Assembly: GCA_949775045.1 (NCBI GenBank)
Contig: OX459108.1
Coordinates: 6,699,961 to 6,763,960, forward strand
DNA from: Metridium senile
Lineage: Eukaryota > Cnidaria > Anthozoa > Actiniaria > Metridiidae
Direction of reading: 5' to 3'
DNA length: 64,000 nt
The number at the start of each line of letters is the position of its first letter. Position 1 is the first letter of the stretch. Of the stretch, positions 34,944-48,226 are shown in pieces. A program made the translations under genes and the position numbers. The notes under the pieces were generated by a model. It did no database searches. It was not told where the DNA came from and worked only from the letters and a program-made list of their open reading frames with translations.

Positions 34944-35167
34944 TTACGGTCGGTATCGAGCATTGTAGGAGTCATGCAAAGGATTTATACATGGGCGCTT
35001 AGAGATTTAAAATTTGTGTTGCTATGTTCAATCTCGTTCATTGCGCTCTCTCGTCAGATATCGAATTGGAAGTTCGAAGATATTATATTTGTTTCATATA
35101 AGGGCCCGGGCAAACGTTTTCAACATTTGCCTCAACATTCAACGTTCGATTTATTTGAATGGCAATG
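34944..35167. repeat. Right copy of the 224-bp direct repeat
   Basis: Same sequence as 34322-34545 but with TATCGAGC where the left copy has TTTCGATC; this variant matches U2 instead. Confidence 0.75.
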
Positions 35168-35878
35168 TTGAAGCCGTTTGCCCGCCCTTTCAAAAAACAA
35201 CATAACATCGCCAATAATGTATAATTCATATTTTTAGAAAATACTTGTTTTTATATTTTCTTCAATATCTATCTTTAGGATCCCGAGTCCGCAAAACCAA
35301 TTCAAATTGAAGGAAGTGGTACAAATGGAATGGAATTTGATTCAGGTAAATGCTATAATGTCTATATTTACAGCCATTTTCGTAAAGGTTGTACATTCGT
35401 ATCAAAGATATGCCCATTGTTCTGTTGCAATCTCAACATGCTAAAAAAAAAAAGAAAAACATTTCGCGCGCTAGTCTTTTCAATATTCAATATTGTTAAA
35501 ACGTGTTGAATCGAAGTTGAATTCATGTTGAAAGAGTTTAATCGCGTTTAAACTTTGCTTCAACATCCATTCAACATTTCTTTTGTTCTGTGAATGTTGA
35601 ATCGGAGTCGAAGTCGTTTGACCTGCTCCGTTCAACATTGTTGACTACACCCATGCGCATTTAGTTGTCTTTCAAATACGTAACACGTTCAACAATGTTG
35701 AAATTAAAGGAGGTGGCAAACGGTTTCAACATTGAACAAAATCGAACAGATGTTGAAGCAAATATTGAAATGGTTTGCCCACCTACGTTCAACATCGTTC
35801 AACAACCATTCTACAGCGTTCAAGAAAATCGAACAAATGTTGAAGCAAATGTAGAAGCCGTTTGCCTGCAGGGCCTTA
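35100..35878. mobile_element. Foldback/MITE element FB-A (U3 copy) interrupted by an exon 2 fragment
   Basis: The element's inverted ends are in place, but between CCGCCCTTT (ends 35190) and CAATATTCAATATTG (from 35481) lie about 290 bases matching intron 1, exon 2 and intron 2 of gene 1. Confidence 0.75.
35279..35345 (+). pseudogene. Orphan copy of toxin-gene exon 2 (in U3 FB-A)
   Basis: A 67-nt exon with its TTTAG acceptor and GGTAAATG donor intact. It has the 67-nt form with the extra alanine codon, otherwise found only in gene 1; the genes of U2 to U4 have the 64-nt form. It lies about 1.9 kb upstream of gene 3's promoter, so it would not be transcribed from it. Confidence 0.8.
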
Positions 35879-36107
35879 ATACCTATCAACAAAGTCTAAA
35901 CACCCCTACTGAAATTAACTTTGTATTGAGAAAAATAAACATACAACTCAGGATATATATGGGATTTTAAAGTGTTTCATTTTTTAGCTTCAATTGTTTG
36001 ATAATGTGTACGATTCCTTAAATTACTACGAGCTGCTGTCAAATTGTAAATAATATATTACACGCTATCGAGGCTGAGGTTGTGTACTTGAATCCTGAAA
36101 AGTTGTA

Positions 36108-36399
36108 TTTGGTTCTATTTCATGGATATAGTGCTTGTGCTCTATTCCACAGTAGCGATTTGATATTATTCCATGGATATAGTGTTTGTGCTCTATTCCA
36201 CAGTAGCAATTTTATTTTATTTCATGGATATAGTGTATGCGCTCTATTTCACAGTAGTAATTTGATTCTATTTCATTGATATAGTGTATGCGCTCTATTT
36301 CACAGTAGTAATTTGATTCTATTTCATTGATAAAGTCTATGCGCTCTTTTCCACAGCAGCAGGTTCATTCTTTTATGGATGTAGTTTTTGCGCTCTAGT
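36108..36399. repeat. 51-bp minisatellite (U3)
   Basis: One unit fewer than in U1 and U2. Confidence 0.85.
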
Positions 36400-37220
36400 T
36401 TGCTGAGTTATAAAAATATCTGCATCTAGATCTTTACATTCCGGCGACATATACAAAAAACGAATAATTAATTAAACGAATTGTACTCAACTATGTAATC
36501 AAGAGCAGCTATTCATATATTACGTAACCATGGATTACACTAGTGATAAACACTCAATACGTCTTATATGATACGACAAAAGAAAACAGAGAGAACAATA
36601 ACAAGTAGGAAATGCATTAATTGACTTGATTGTTTCCTAAAAAACGTATTTTACAACCATTACACCAAGGCACTGTTCTTCCCTGAGGCTCGCTCACACT
36701 CACTACCACTACATTCGGCATTACCAGTTAGAAATGCATTAGCTACAAGATAGACATTCAAAACATGATTATTTCTTGATTATATGATTGTTTTAGTTAG
36801 GTAATATTATTTTAATTACATGACAGCGGTTCAGCATCTCCATTTTTATCCTCAGAAGTCTTAATTAAGAAATAAGGCGTGTTTGTTTTTTAAACTGTAC
36901 ACGCCCTATTTATGTAAAAAGGTCTAAAGCATTGAATAGATTCTTATCTAGAACAAGAGAAAGCAAAAACAAGATTAAATACTTTGAAATGGATAAATAT
37001 TCGACTTTGATTACGGATTGTTTTCTATTGACGAATAACTTTGATTGACAGCAGTATGTTGACAGCAGTATGTTTATTCTTATTACGAAAGTTTTTTCAT
37101 CAAAACATAGAAATAGGGCGTGTTTGGTTTTATTTGTTTATTGTAAAACCATGCACTGCATGCATGCACGGATTGCTGAACTGCTGTTTAATTTGAATTC
37201 AAACCTTTATCCTATTGTTT
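36400..37220. promoter_or_regulatory. Upstream regulatory region of gene 3
   Basis: Same duplicated blocks as in U1; here GACAGCAGTATGTT is repeated within the second block (about 37047-37072). No gene recognised. Confidence 0.4.
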
Positions 37221-37227
37221 GAACCCT

Positions 37228-37235
37228 TATATAAA
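37228..37235 (+). promoter_or_regulatory. TATA box of gene 3
   Basis: TATATAAA, 49 bases before the start codon at 37277. Confidence 0.75.
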
Positions 37236-37276
37236 GAGTCAGATTGATATTTCTATGCACTCGACGTCTTGAAAGT

Positions 37277-40200
37277 ATGGCGGTGTTCAAGCTCTTGCTA
37301 GTGTTGGTTCTGTTTCTGGTTGTTTGTGTATCAGCAAAGAAATATAGCAATGATTTCACAAATGTAAGTAAATGCATCGAATTACACTATTTGACTTCAA
37401 TACAACTATTTCTCATATGTACTTTTAAATTTACTTTCGCTGTTGGGATTCCTTCTTCTCAGTTCTATTGCTATTATTATCTGTTATGGCTCCTAGTTTT
37501 GCTCTTGCTGCTTCTGTTCTTTCTACTTCTTTTATGGCTACTATCATCACTGTTGTCATACAATCTTTCATTCTGAAATTTTATCAATTCTATTATTTCT
37601 TCAAGTTGTTTTGATAGCTATTTCTCTGCTTTAAAACGCTCAAATTGCTGTAAATGTTTCAAACATTTAATCGATAGTTACTGAATTTAGTTGTTTTATT
37701 ACTGACACTTTTGAAGCATTTGCAGAGGAAACTAGAATGAATAGAGGGACAACTAGACTTCGACAATTTCAATTTGGTTAATATTTTATTGAGCCGATAT
37801 GATATTGATACATATTAGTAAACTGAGCCTATACGTATCTCTGGAATTTGTATATATAGCAGGACATGCAATGCGTTAACATAACATCGCCAATAATGTT
37901 TAATTCATATCGTTAGAAAATACTTGTTTTTAAATATTTATTTATATTTTCTTCAATATTTATTTTTAGGATCCCGAGTCAAAACCAATTCAAATTGAAG
38001 GAAGTGGTACAAACGGAATGAAATTTGATTCAGGTAAATGCTATAATGTCTATATTTACAGCCATTTTCGTAAAGGTTGTACATTCGTATCAAAGATATG
38101 CCCATTGTTCTGTTGCAATCTAAACATGCGGGAAAAAAAGAAAAACATTTCACGCGCTAATCAAAGTCTTTTGCTACTTCTCCCCTATAATACCTTATAT
38201 GGTAATTGCATTGTTTTCAAGATTGCATCAGTATCTTTGGTACGGTTGAACTATTGAAATCCATTTTGACTATTCTGTATAATTCTCTGTCTAATCGGTC
38301 ACGTGTCTCAAAAACTATTCATCTCTGATATTTTATAATATAAACTAATGACAAAATCAGAGTTCTAACAAGTCAAGCTGAAAATATAACACATTATGGT
38401 GTTTAAAATAGTCAAAGTCAAATCTCGCAGTATGACTTATGTTATTAAACTTTTGAGTTTATTAATATTGAGTAGAAATATTTAAACAATTTAGCGTAAA
38501 GCTTTGACTCTTTTGAATTTGTCGACGACGCTAATTTTACAAAAATGCTTGAATTACAAGGTACACCTTTAAGGTGACTGGCTACTTTTGAACGCCTTTG
38601 AACGTTCGATTCGAGCCCACGGTTTGCGCGCGCACAAAAACCGCTGAATAAAATACACCTGGCTTCAACAGGGCAAAACCCTCGAATTTTGCACGGGACT
38701 CTATACTTTTGTTATGCTTAATTAAAAAACCTAATAAAATCTATATATATCCAAGTTTTTCAAAAAGTTCTAACATACAAAAAAAATCGATTTTCGTAGT
38801 ATTTTTTGTCGGACTTCATGCGAGTTTTGAAAGCACTGAAAGGACGAAATATGTCAGATCAAGGTATTTCTTTATCTTTTATTCAAAACCATCCATGTTG
38901 TAATGTAGAATGAATCATTGCCCGTCATCTGTGCTTGATATAGTATGAAAAAAAAAACTATTTTCATATGAGTTGTGATTTTTTTCATATCGCTTCAGTT
39001 TTCGCAGGTTTTTCTTCAAAATCTCGCGCGTAGGCGTTCATTAAATGCTGATTATCTCGGAAATGAGCTCGGGACACCCCATTTTTCTATTCATTTTTGG
39101 CATTAGTATTAAATTTCACATTAAAAAATCGTAGTTTAAAGAAAAGTTTAACATTATTTCCAAAAGTAGCCAATCACCTTAACGCAACAAATTTGTTATA
39201 TCTTCAAAAAGAGCAATATACTGGCTTTCATTGTCTGCAGTATAATTTTTTTTATGATAAACTGTACACAATTACTCTATTCTGATTGGACGAGAGGAGA
39301 ACAATTAAATTGTAAATTGTACTCAGCAGAGTACCAATTAGTTGTTCAGTATATTGTAAATAAAAATTTGCACGATCTTAAATACAATTTGTAATTAATA
39401 GTTACGAGTGATGTTTTGAAAGTTTTCAAAATTAGACGAGCCTGTGAAGGGAGTCCAATTTGATAACTTTCAAAACATCACAAGTATCTTTTAATTACAA
39501 ATTGTACAAGAAGATCAGTGCGATTTATTATATATCGGAATCGAGTAATCTTGTATAGTGTAAAGAAAGGCTCACGATCTTTTACAGTTTGTAATTAATA
39601 GATACTTGTAATGGTTTGAAAGTTTTCAAAATTGGACAAATCTAATTGTTCGACCAATCTTGAAAACTTTTAAAACATCACTCGTATCTATTTATTACAA
39701 ATTTTACTCAAGATCGTGCAATTCCCTATATATACTAATTGTCGTAGGTCGTGTTTTTACAATATTCATATCTACCCTTCAAAGTGTATTTACAACTTTG
39801 AATTTCAAGGTACAACGAATTACCAAGATGACGATGATGAAGCTACTGATAATATGTCAGAAAGTGAGAAGAAGAAGTTACTTGAACTTCTCGAAAAGGA
39901 AGGACAACCAGGATGGCGCAAAGCTGCAATTGCAGAGGTATTTTTTAGAACACTAGTACTCGTAACAAAAATATATTTTTTTCAAATTACATGCAAAAAC
40001 TTATTTTTCCTGCTTTCAATTTTTGTGGTAATTCTATATACCTTCAAACTAAATTAAAAAAGCAAAACAATGAAAAGCATATATCTAATTTAGTTTACAT
40101 TGTGGCTAGAAATCGAAAAGAAAAAACATTGATCCCGAAGGGGGTAATGGGATGTATCCCATCGTGCTTTTATGCGAGTGACACTTTCAACGTTTGCTTG

Positions 40201-43200
40201 AGGATCATGTCCAAAAAGTGAGAAACAAAATTAAAATACGATTGTGCATCTTGAACCCTTGTAAAATAACTACAATACTCGGGGTTCATAATATCTAGCA
40301 CCGCTGTACAATTTCACAAAAAGTGCATTTGCGTTGGGATAATATAGATTTGGAGTAAGTTTAAGTGTGGTTTCTGTTGTTTAGCGGTAGTATTTTTCCG
40401 TGCATGGCTTATAATTTTGCTTGTGTGTAATTTAGCCTTGTGTAATTTAGTATTTCATATTGATGCCTTTTGGTCTGAAGATTGAGTTTTAGGATAATTT
40501 TGCCATCTAAATATTGTCGGAGCAACATTTCGCAGCCTTTTGTTGATTTGTTTGTGTGTTTTCTATTTGTTTTACTTGCAATAAAGCGGTTAATTTTTCT
40601 TCGCTAAGTAAAGGAAGCCGTCCTTGATTGAAAGCAGCCATTTTCCCGCTCTCTGCTTGTCCAATAATGTTTTAATTATTGAACGATTGACGTACGACTT
40701 CCAAATTTGGTAAGCACATTAACCCGACGAAATCGAACAATCATAAACGGAGAAATAATTTGAATAAATATTAATTCAAACTATTGTACTATCAGTTATG
40801 CATGTATTAAAATGTTCTCCAGCATGAGTAAAAGTATTTAATAATATCATCATAAATTACCTACTTTGGAATGGCTCACCTTAAACAACAAATGTTTTTG
40901 CTGTAGGCCAAGAAAACTGGCGAGAAGATGAAAGTTGAGATTGCTGGTAAAAGTAAAGATTTAACAAAGAAGAGCAATTCAGGTATTTGCACAATATATA
41001 TATATATATATATATATTTTTTTATTGTTTATTTATTTGTCACAATGATACAATTTTCAACAAATAAAGAGTATATACAGGAGATGGAAACAGAACTTTA
41101 GTCCTAATTGAATATCCTGCTGCTCCTTAAATATAACTAATAATAGAATTATACGTACAATGCGAAAATTATACTAACAAATACAGTATCTAGTAAAACT
41201 ATCTCTTCCTCTTTGCTTTTCTTGAGTTGCATCAGTTGTACATCAGCAGTTTGGTCTTCCACTTGATCTTTTTTTGGCTTGAAATTGAGGTCACTCAGCA
41301 AAGCTTCAATTTTGCATGCTGGCCGTTGGCTCAAAACGAGCTCTTCCGCCCTTTGACAGGTCTTATTTTTCGTCCCTCCTCACTAACATAATGTTATAGT
41401 GGGGAGCCGGTTTAGTCGCCGACAATCCGACCATGCGGCAGGTGGTACTGGGTAACAATGTTACCAGTAGCAGAGTCGCCAGTAGACCCTGACCTGACTC
41501 GTCCAACTTTTCAATTATTACTATTATCTTGAAATATTCAAAATATACAGCAAATCTCGTAAAATTCCCACTATTCCAATTCGCAATTGTTAAATTTTCT
41601 CAACTGTGAAGACGATGAGAATAAAAGGCCCGGGTAACTTTTGAAACGGTCGTATTATTCTTTTAGCGGGATAATCATAAGATGACGTCATGTAGAAGCA
41701 CAGGCATGATACCAAGACTACCACTACTATCACTTTAGTTGCAATAAATAATGCTGGGAGGTTCCTCATTTGTTTGTACGTAGTTGTTAAAAATAAAAGT
41801 GATGTTAATTGACTGTTTTTAATTATCTTTCAGAACTCCCCACAGCACTTATATCTAAAGTCCAAAGCAAGATGTCTTTATTCGAAGGTCCATTGGCAAA
41901 AAGTGTAAAAGGCTCCATTTCAGGCCTGACGAAGAAATGGTCCAGTCTAGACGATGATCAAAGAGATGGTATCGCAGGAACACTTGGGGTCATATCAAGC
42001 AACATCGAAAAGTTTGCAGGGGCCAGAGACAATCCCGTCGGAGCAATACAAGGAGCCATCGATATCATTGGTTCGATAGCGAGTAACTTTGGACCGAAAG
42101 GCCAATTGATTAGCATGGGACTTGGCTTTGTCTCTGCCTTATTGGGCTTGTTTGGTAAGGGTCCAAAGCCAAAACCCTTAGATCAAATTGTCAGAGAGGA
42201 AATAAACCAAGCCTTGTCTGAATATCGTGACCAGGAACTTACCGATAAGGCAAAAGGTTTGGTAACAGCATTTGGTTCTTCGAAGGCATACTTGGATGGT
42301 GTTGCATCTTCTGGAAAACTATTGGGCGTAGATGAGATGCAGATTGCTTCATCTAGAGTTCCTATGACTCAGGGATCAATGTTCATGGGTGAGCTGTTGA
42401 CAGTGATCAGTGACATGTTTTCAAAGAACAAGCAGGAGGATGCTACGAAGTGCATCAAATATTGTGAGCTCTATGCTCAGCTCACTGCAATACGAGACAT
42501 GATACTTACACAGTTTATATCCTTGGCCTCTGACGACAAACTGCTTGAAGCTGACGTATTGGGGCTAATAGGATACAGAAAGAATTTTCGACTTGGAGCA
42601 AAGATTATCTTCGAAAAACTTTATACTGTAGACTATGGCAGCATGATTTTACCTTATTTTGATCCAGACATCAGTGTGACAACCGACGCTTACGCCACTT
42701 CTGTCTTGAATTTGGGAAAGTACGATCGATCATTGGCTGGGTTATATTGTCTTCAGGCATCTAATAAGTATGACCTTGATTGGCAGAGAAAGTATAGTAT
42801 CTTCAAGTTGGATGGTAAACCTTATGTTACGATAGCAAGTCGAAGTAACGACAATTGCTACTGGAAACTTGTACCTCACGGAAGCAACACCTACAGCATC
42901 GTAAACAAATACAAGTGTGACCAAAAGTACGATTATTGTGGTGCGATGCTATCGTGGGACGGAGTGGATGGCACTGGCTATGTAAACATCGACCATAAAG
43001 ACCCGATATTGTGGGAAATAAATGGTTTTAACTATAGGAGGTAAGAGTCTTCAACTACAATACGTAAAAGTGATCTCGCGGGCTTATTCAATCACATACG
43101 GACATTAACACCCGTGTCTTAGGTACCTCAATGTTATCCAAATACACTCGTCTAAATTTCCAATTTCAACTTATTCCCCAAGAAAATTGTTTGGGGAAAA

Positions 43201-43612
43201 CCGATTGTGGCATTACCAAGTCACCTAATCATAAACATATGACTGCAGGCGGTATTGATTTATTGTGCATCTTTTTTATAGGATTAGAAGCAAATGGGGC
43301 TGTAATTCTGGTAACTCTTATTGCAATAAAGAGCTAAGGATGTTAACAAGAACAAAATGGAACGGCAATATAATGATACCTTCGAAAATGTCTTTGTCTG
43401 TTGGTCAGCTGGCTGCAAGCGATGGAAAATACTACTGGAGGCTACGAAAGGTGAGTTTTGCTGACTTTCATAAATGTTTTGTGGTACATTTTATGACTGG
43501 CTAATTCAATTACGGATGTCGAAGAAGAGAAACCTAAAAACTAATCTTAAGACCGAAAATGATCACAGGATATATACCACCCAGGCCAATGAGTTGAGTG
43601 AAACATTTATCA

Positions 43613-43656
<44 letters not shown>

Positions 43657-44925
43657 ATAACAGAAATAACGGTTCAGACATATTAAACCCTGGTGATAGA
43701 CTGAAAATCCCATGACCCTTTTGGGTTATTAGACTTTCGGCTTTTTCAGCAACAACTGTACTGGAATTAGTTATATAGAAAATAAAGAAAGTTAAAGTCA
43801 GTAAAAGTACTGAACATTTCTTATCAGAGTGATATCTATTTCTTTAAGCCGTAGTTTTCTATTTACTTGGAAAATAAGTGAGAACATTATTTCGACCTTT
43901 GAAGATGTTTTAGGTACTACATACAATATGAGCGGACGATCTGTATGGGATATGCAGTGGATGGTCGAACACTAGTCACTGGATATGTCGGACGTCTCGC
44001 ACACATTGGACACGAATATTGTATAATGCTTATGAATTCCAACATAAGTTCTTTCATGTTTTACTAAAATTGTCAACATAAAAGTAAATCTGGCCGAGAA
44101 AATTATTGTTGAAATTTATACGCAAATCAGCACGAATCTGTGTATGGGATGTATATTTGAGAGCATCCTGAATATGACCAGAACACTATAAGAGACAAAC
44201 GTAAAAAAATGTTAATAATGAATCCTGACTGCAATTTCAGAATTCTTAATACTATAAGAGGTTCTTTTTTGAATTTTTGACATTTGATTTTTTTTTTTTT
44301 TTAACCATTTAAAGAACTCGCAGAATGTGTTTTATTGAATTAAAAACTCGGTTATAATTTATTGAAGAAGTTTGTACTTTATTAAATACTGATCCTTTGT
44401 TTTCAATATTACGTGAAAATGCTTACAAAAAATAAAGTACAAGACTGGAATAGTTCCATAGTTTTAACCAACTCGATACTCTTTAAGTAAAGTTCATATT
44501 TTTGTTTTTGATTCAGCGAACCTAGAGCTGCTTGAAGTGTTTCTTACCCAAGGTAAGGGAATAATCAAATTTGCGTAAACACAATGCAACTCCTTTCGGT
44601 CGTACAATTGCCGTTTGCCATTCACTCGGTCAGCCCGTTTTGAAATACATGTATACAAAGAAATATAGAGACAATACAAGCTAGACCGGTTGAGCATTTC
44701 AATACGTATTGGCATACATATAAACGTACATTTAATTAATAAACTTACAAACTATGATGTCCTTGTTTTTTATAAAAGACTCTGCAAGATGACTTGTTTA
44801 ATAGAATATGATACTGAATAGAACTTTATTTTTTTGCAGATGTCTTCGCTGGATATGATGCATTACTAAAGACTGGATATTACGAGTTCTTACAGAATTG
44901 TTTAGAGTTTAACTTAGGCAAATAA
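37277..44925 (+). CDS. Secreted jellyfish-toxin-like (CfTX/CrTX-type) protein, copy 3
   Basis: Exons: 37277-37363, 37970-38033, 39810-39937, 40907-40982, 41834-43040, 43282-43450, 43933-44020 (least sure), 44517-44552, 44840-44925; 646 residues. All splice sites are GT..AG and every reading frame carries over. Differences from copy 2: Lys for Glu at the end of exon 2, Asn for Ser in exon 3, Lys for Asn near residue 370 in exon 5, and Thr (as in copy 1) near 499. Signal peptide, acidic stretch, hydrophobic glycine-rich segment and Trp-spaced C-terminal domain are all kept. Intron 2 has lost about 190 bp relative to U2, including the TTAA site used by the U1 element. Function inferred by family resemblance; a non-toxic secreted defence or digestive role is possible. 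Confidence 0.8.
39370..39719. repeat. Double hairpin in intron 2 (U3)
   Basis: Same two stem-loops as in U1 with minor changes. Confidence 0.6.
40994..41510 (-). mobile_element. 3' fragment of a retroelement in intron 4 (U3)
   Basis: As in U1, but 18 bases (GCTGGGTGACATGCCACC) are missing, which closes the upstream minus-strand frame; only the 61-codon frame at 41334-41149 remains. Confidence 0.4.
43497..43778. mobile_element. Decayed TA-type MITE in intron 6 (U3) with a 40-C run
   Basis: As in U1; the C run at 43615-43654 is the longest in the window. Confidence 0.55.
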
Positions 44926-44926
44926 A
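44921..44926 (+). promoter_or_regulatory. Polyadenylation signal of gene 3
   Basis: AATAAA overlapping the TAA stop. Confidence 0.5.
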
Positions 44927-46224
44927 ATGAACATGAATTAAATGTTTCCTTGTATTCACTTCTATACCTTTAAACTTATTTCGTATTATCATATGATCCG
45001 TATTTTTCCCGGCGCACGCTCTTAAGAAAACCTTCGGAAAAAGTTACGTGATGGGGTCCGAACGGATTTTTTCACCTGGTCCGTACAAACACGTACGGAC
45101 CCGCTACTCGAAACATCACAACAAAAATGGCGCGCGCCGGGCAAAATACGGGTCATATGATAAAAAACTTATTGACTGAGTTAGGTCGTGCCTTACGGGA
45201 AAATATTTGGCTCTTGGTCATTTGTACTTACCTGGCTGCGCTTGGTCCGTACGTCGTGACCGCCAGCCAAATATTTTCCCGTACGGCCCTCTCACTCAGT
45301 CATATAAGTACTTACTTATTCCAAAACAACCATTATATAACATTCCACTAGACGCCAACGTCAACTTGGAATAAAAGCTGGTAACAAGCGGTTTCTGAGT
45401 CATGGTGATTACGTATTTATCACATAAATTTTTTCTATTGCATGCTTTAGTTAATTGGCTCTTTAACAATGCACACAATGTATGGAGCATGCGTTTAGAG
45501 CAAGCTGACTTTTGAATTTGTTTTAATTAGCTATAAAGACATACGGTTTGCGCGGCTGCTAGCGCTTGAAGAAAATGATATTTGGACTGCTCCTTCGACA
45601 GTTGTTTATTGTGTGAAATTTTCGTATGTTACCAAAGAAATGCTCGATCTCTTAGCAGTATGTATATCTTTTTGGCCCTTTTAGCATGTTTGTAGTCGTT
45701 GTGCAGTGAATTTTTAAATTTAGTTGCTTATTAGTAAGTTGTGTAGGCATTTTCAAAATGGTTTATGGTGACTCATAGAAAACCTCCACATCATGCGGTG
45801 TGATATAATGAAATTGAATTAGTGAATGATATGAATGATTATCGTTTCTGAATGAATTTTTGTTACTCGATGCCTGGTTAGAGATATATACAGTCATTTG
45901 AAAAAACGTTGTCGCCGACCGGTTTTGCGAATACGCGACTAGACCTAAAAAGGATTATGGGTAGAAATCACTGAAGCAATTAGCTGCATATATTATCAAC
46001 ATCTTGAGATCTCAGTGCCTTGCTTCTATAAGATTTACGCTGGCTATTGATTTGGATGACACAAAACCTTTGTATGAAAACTGAAGTAGTAGCTATTTAC
46101 TTGTCGATATCTCCACGTCTATACAACGGTTTAATTCTTTGCACGCAAAGGCACACATTCATTTATGTACTCGCTCTATTTCAGCATATTCTTTAGCGCG
46201 TGCTAAAAATAAAAATGTATTGCT
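44927..46224. other. Intergenic spacer downstream of gene 3
   Basis: Nearly identical to the U2 spacer; FB-C only, no gene recognised. Confidence 0.6.
45174..45301. mobile_element. Foldback element FB-C (U3 copy)
   Basis: Same arms as in U2. Confidence 0.7.
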
Positions 46225-46554
46225 TCAGTGATTTTTACCCATACTCCCGCTTGAGCTAGTCGCGTAGTCGAGGAGCCGGTAAGCAACAAATGACTGTATT
46301 TCGTGACCACCACCAAACGTTGGGCCATAGTCTGTGCTGGAATAAACAGCTTTCTGTTTTCTTGCACTGACCAGCTCTACTTTCTTTGGTTGATATCCAT
46401 TGTTCCCATACAAGTGGAATAAAAACAATTTGCTTGAGTACGAGTAGCCACCACCTAACAAGGAAGTATTCATGGTCAAACAAGCAAACGAATGACCAAA
46501 CGAATGAATCGAACGAACTCGCGAACGAACAAATTCAGCAACAACAAAAAACAA
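46225..46554 (-). pseudogene. TLDc-domain exon remnant (U3 copy, frame intact)
   Basis: Same 109-codon frame as in U2, with YGPTFGGGHEI kept; one changed residue (Leu for Ser) near the SSK start. Confidence 0.6.
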
Positions 46555-47519
46555 ACATCGGCATTACACTATACTATGTGCTAATGTCTCGACTACTTGT
46601 TGCGAGGAAGCGATTTCCGACAAGAACAGGACTGCACTTTGATACCCTTTGCGTACATATTGCGGGTCACGTGCAGCGATTTTGCTTATTTGCATATTAT
46701 TATCCGAACGCCTGTAATTATTTATGCTAATTAACTTTGAGAAATTACAAAGAACAATGTTAAATTCGTACTTTCCATTCTCGCGAACAAGAACGAAAAA
46801 GCGCCAGGTAAAATAGAACTTAAAAAATAAAAGTAATAATACAACGATAGTTTTGTTTTTTTCTCTCTTTACCTCTTAGCTCTTGATCGATATACCGATT
46901 TCATTTGAGTGAATATAGTGTCGAAATTAAATGGCGTCCTCTTGTATGGAAAGTATGATAATGGATGAAGAAATGCCATTGTGTGGCTTCGTATGCCCCT
47001 TTAAAAAAGTTAACATCGGACATTTGATGTACATTTACGACTTAAAATAAGTCCTGGATTGTTTTCTTTCGAATTTGAATGTAACATTTGACTTCTGAAA
47101 TATCTATGCAGTCACTGTGTATGCGATTTTTGCCTGTAAAATTCTACATCGATAAACACGTGATCAAGAAACGAGTCAAAGGTACCATCATTTCCGGCAA
47201 TCAACCTCTTGGTGATAAAACAACTTGTTTTTCGTTGATAAATGTAAGTATGTTAGGGAGCACATATATACAAATCTAATTGTATTTGATTGAAACTGCC
47301 GTTCAAGTCGTTAAAACAGTCGTTAGAATTTTGCCGGCTATTTGGATACCGTGACCGTGGTCAAGATATCATAAAAAGCCACCCGCCCGCGGAACCAATC
47401 AAATTGCAGGATTTGACAGGATACCGTCCGCTCACGCACAAAAAAAAAAAAAAAAATACCGTTATTCTAACACATGCTCTGATTTTGAATTTAAGACCTG
47501 CATTTGCCAAGTTAGTCAT
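46555..47519. other. Spacer between the TLDc remnant and FB-D (U3)
   Basis: No gene recognised; a run of 17 A lies near 47440. Confidence 0.6.
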
Positions 47520-47758
47520 ATACACCTACTTGCAGTAAGGTTGTCATACAAAAATATACATTTGTTATAAAGAAAATAGAACATTTGTGATTTAGTACGA
47601 TAGGAATTGATTAAAAGACAAAAGAAGATCACTTAAGCTGAACTCTCTCTTTTGTCTTTTAATTAATTCCTTTCCACTAAATCACAAATGTTCTATTTTC
47701 TTTGTGAAATTAAAATGTTCTATTTTGTATGACAACCTTATTGCAAGTAGCTAGGTGT
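47520..47758. mobile_element. Foldback element FB-D at the U3/U4 boundary
   Basis: Same long paired arms as at 32659-32897. Confidence 0.75.
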
Positions 47759-47904
47759 ACACACATATTTGAGAGTTTTGAAATTTTGAAATATCAATGC
47801 ACATTTATTTGAGATTTTAGACACACACTAAAAGTCTTAAATTCTTAAAACTTAAGGAATTGACTATTCTAACCTTTAATTAACGCAAATGAAATCTTGC
47901 GAAT

Positions 47905-47953
47905 TGATCCTACCGAGCCTCGAACCCTCAACCCTTACCACTATGCTATCAGG
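47905..47953 (-). repeat. tRNA-derived SINE head S1 (U4 copy, internally deleted)
   Basis: About 22 bases between the A and B boxes (CGCATCTTACAGTCCGTTCA in U3) are missing, so the internal promoter spacing is destroyed. Confidence 0.5.
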
Positions 47954-48121
47954 TATTTCGTTGACAATAAAGGAATTTTAAGAAGCTTTATCTCAGCACA
48001 GCTATTGTTCGACGTTAATTTGATGCAAATATAAATTACTCGATATAAATTAAATCCGATTATTTGAGTTCCTATTTCCAGAAATTTTGCATTGAAACAA
48101 TAAAAGATGGGGTAATGGGGT

Positions 48122-48226
48122 TAACTGACAACTGACAAATGGCCAAAAATGCCACTGACAACTGACAAACGAGTCTATTTTGTACTGACAACTGACATTC
48201 AAAATAGTAACTGACAACTGACTTAT
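48122..48226. repeat. TGACAACTGACA cluster (U4, four copies)
   Basis: Same as in U3. Confidence 0.8.

Larger units (their letters stand above)
32898..47758. repeat. Tandem array unit U3 (14.9 kb)
   Basis: Third copy. Specific to U3: a retroelement fragment with flanking duplication (34322-35167). From U3 on, foldback FB-A contains an exon 2 fragment. Confidence 0.85.
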
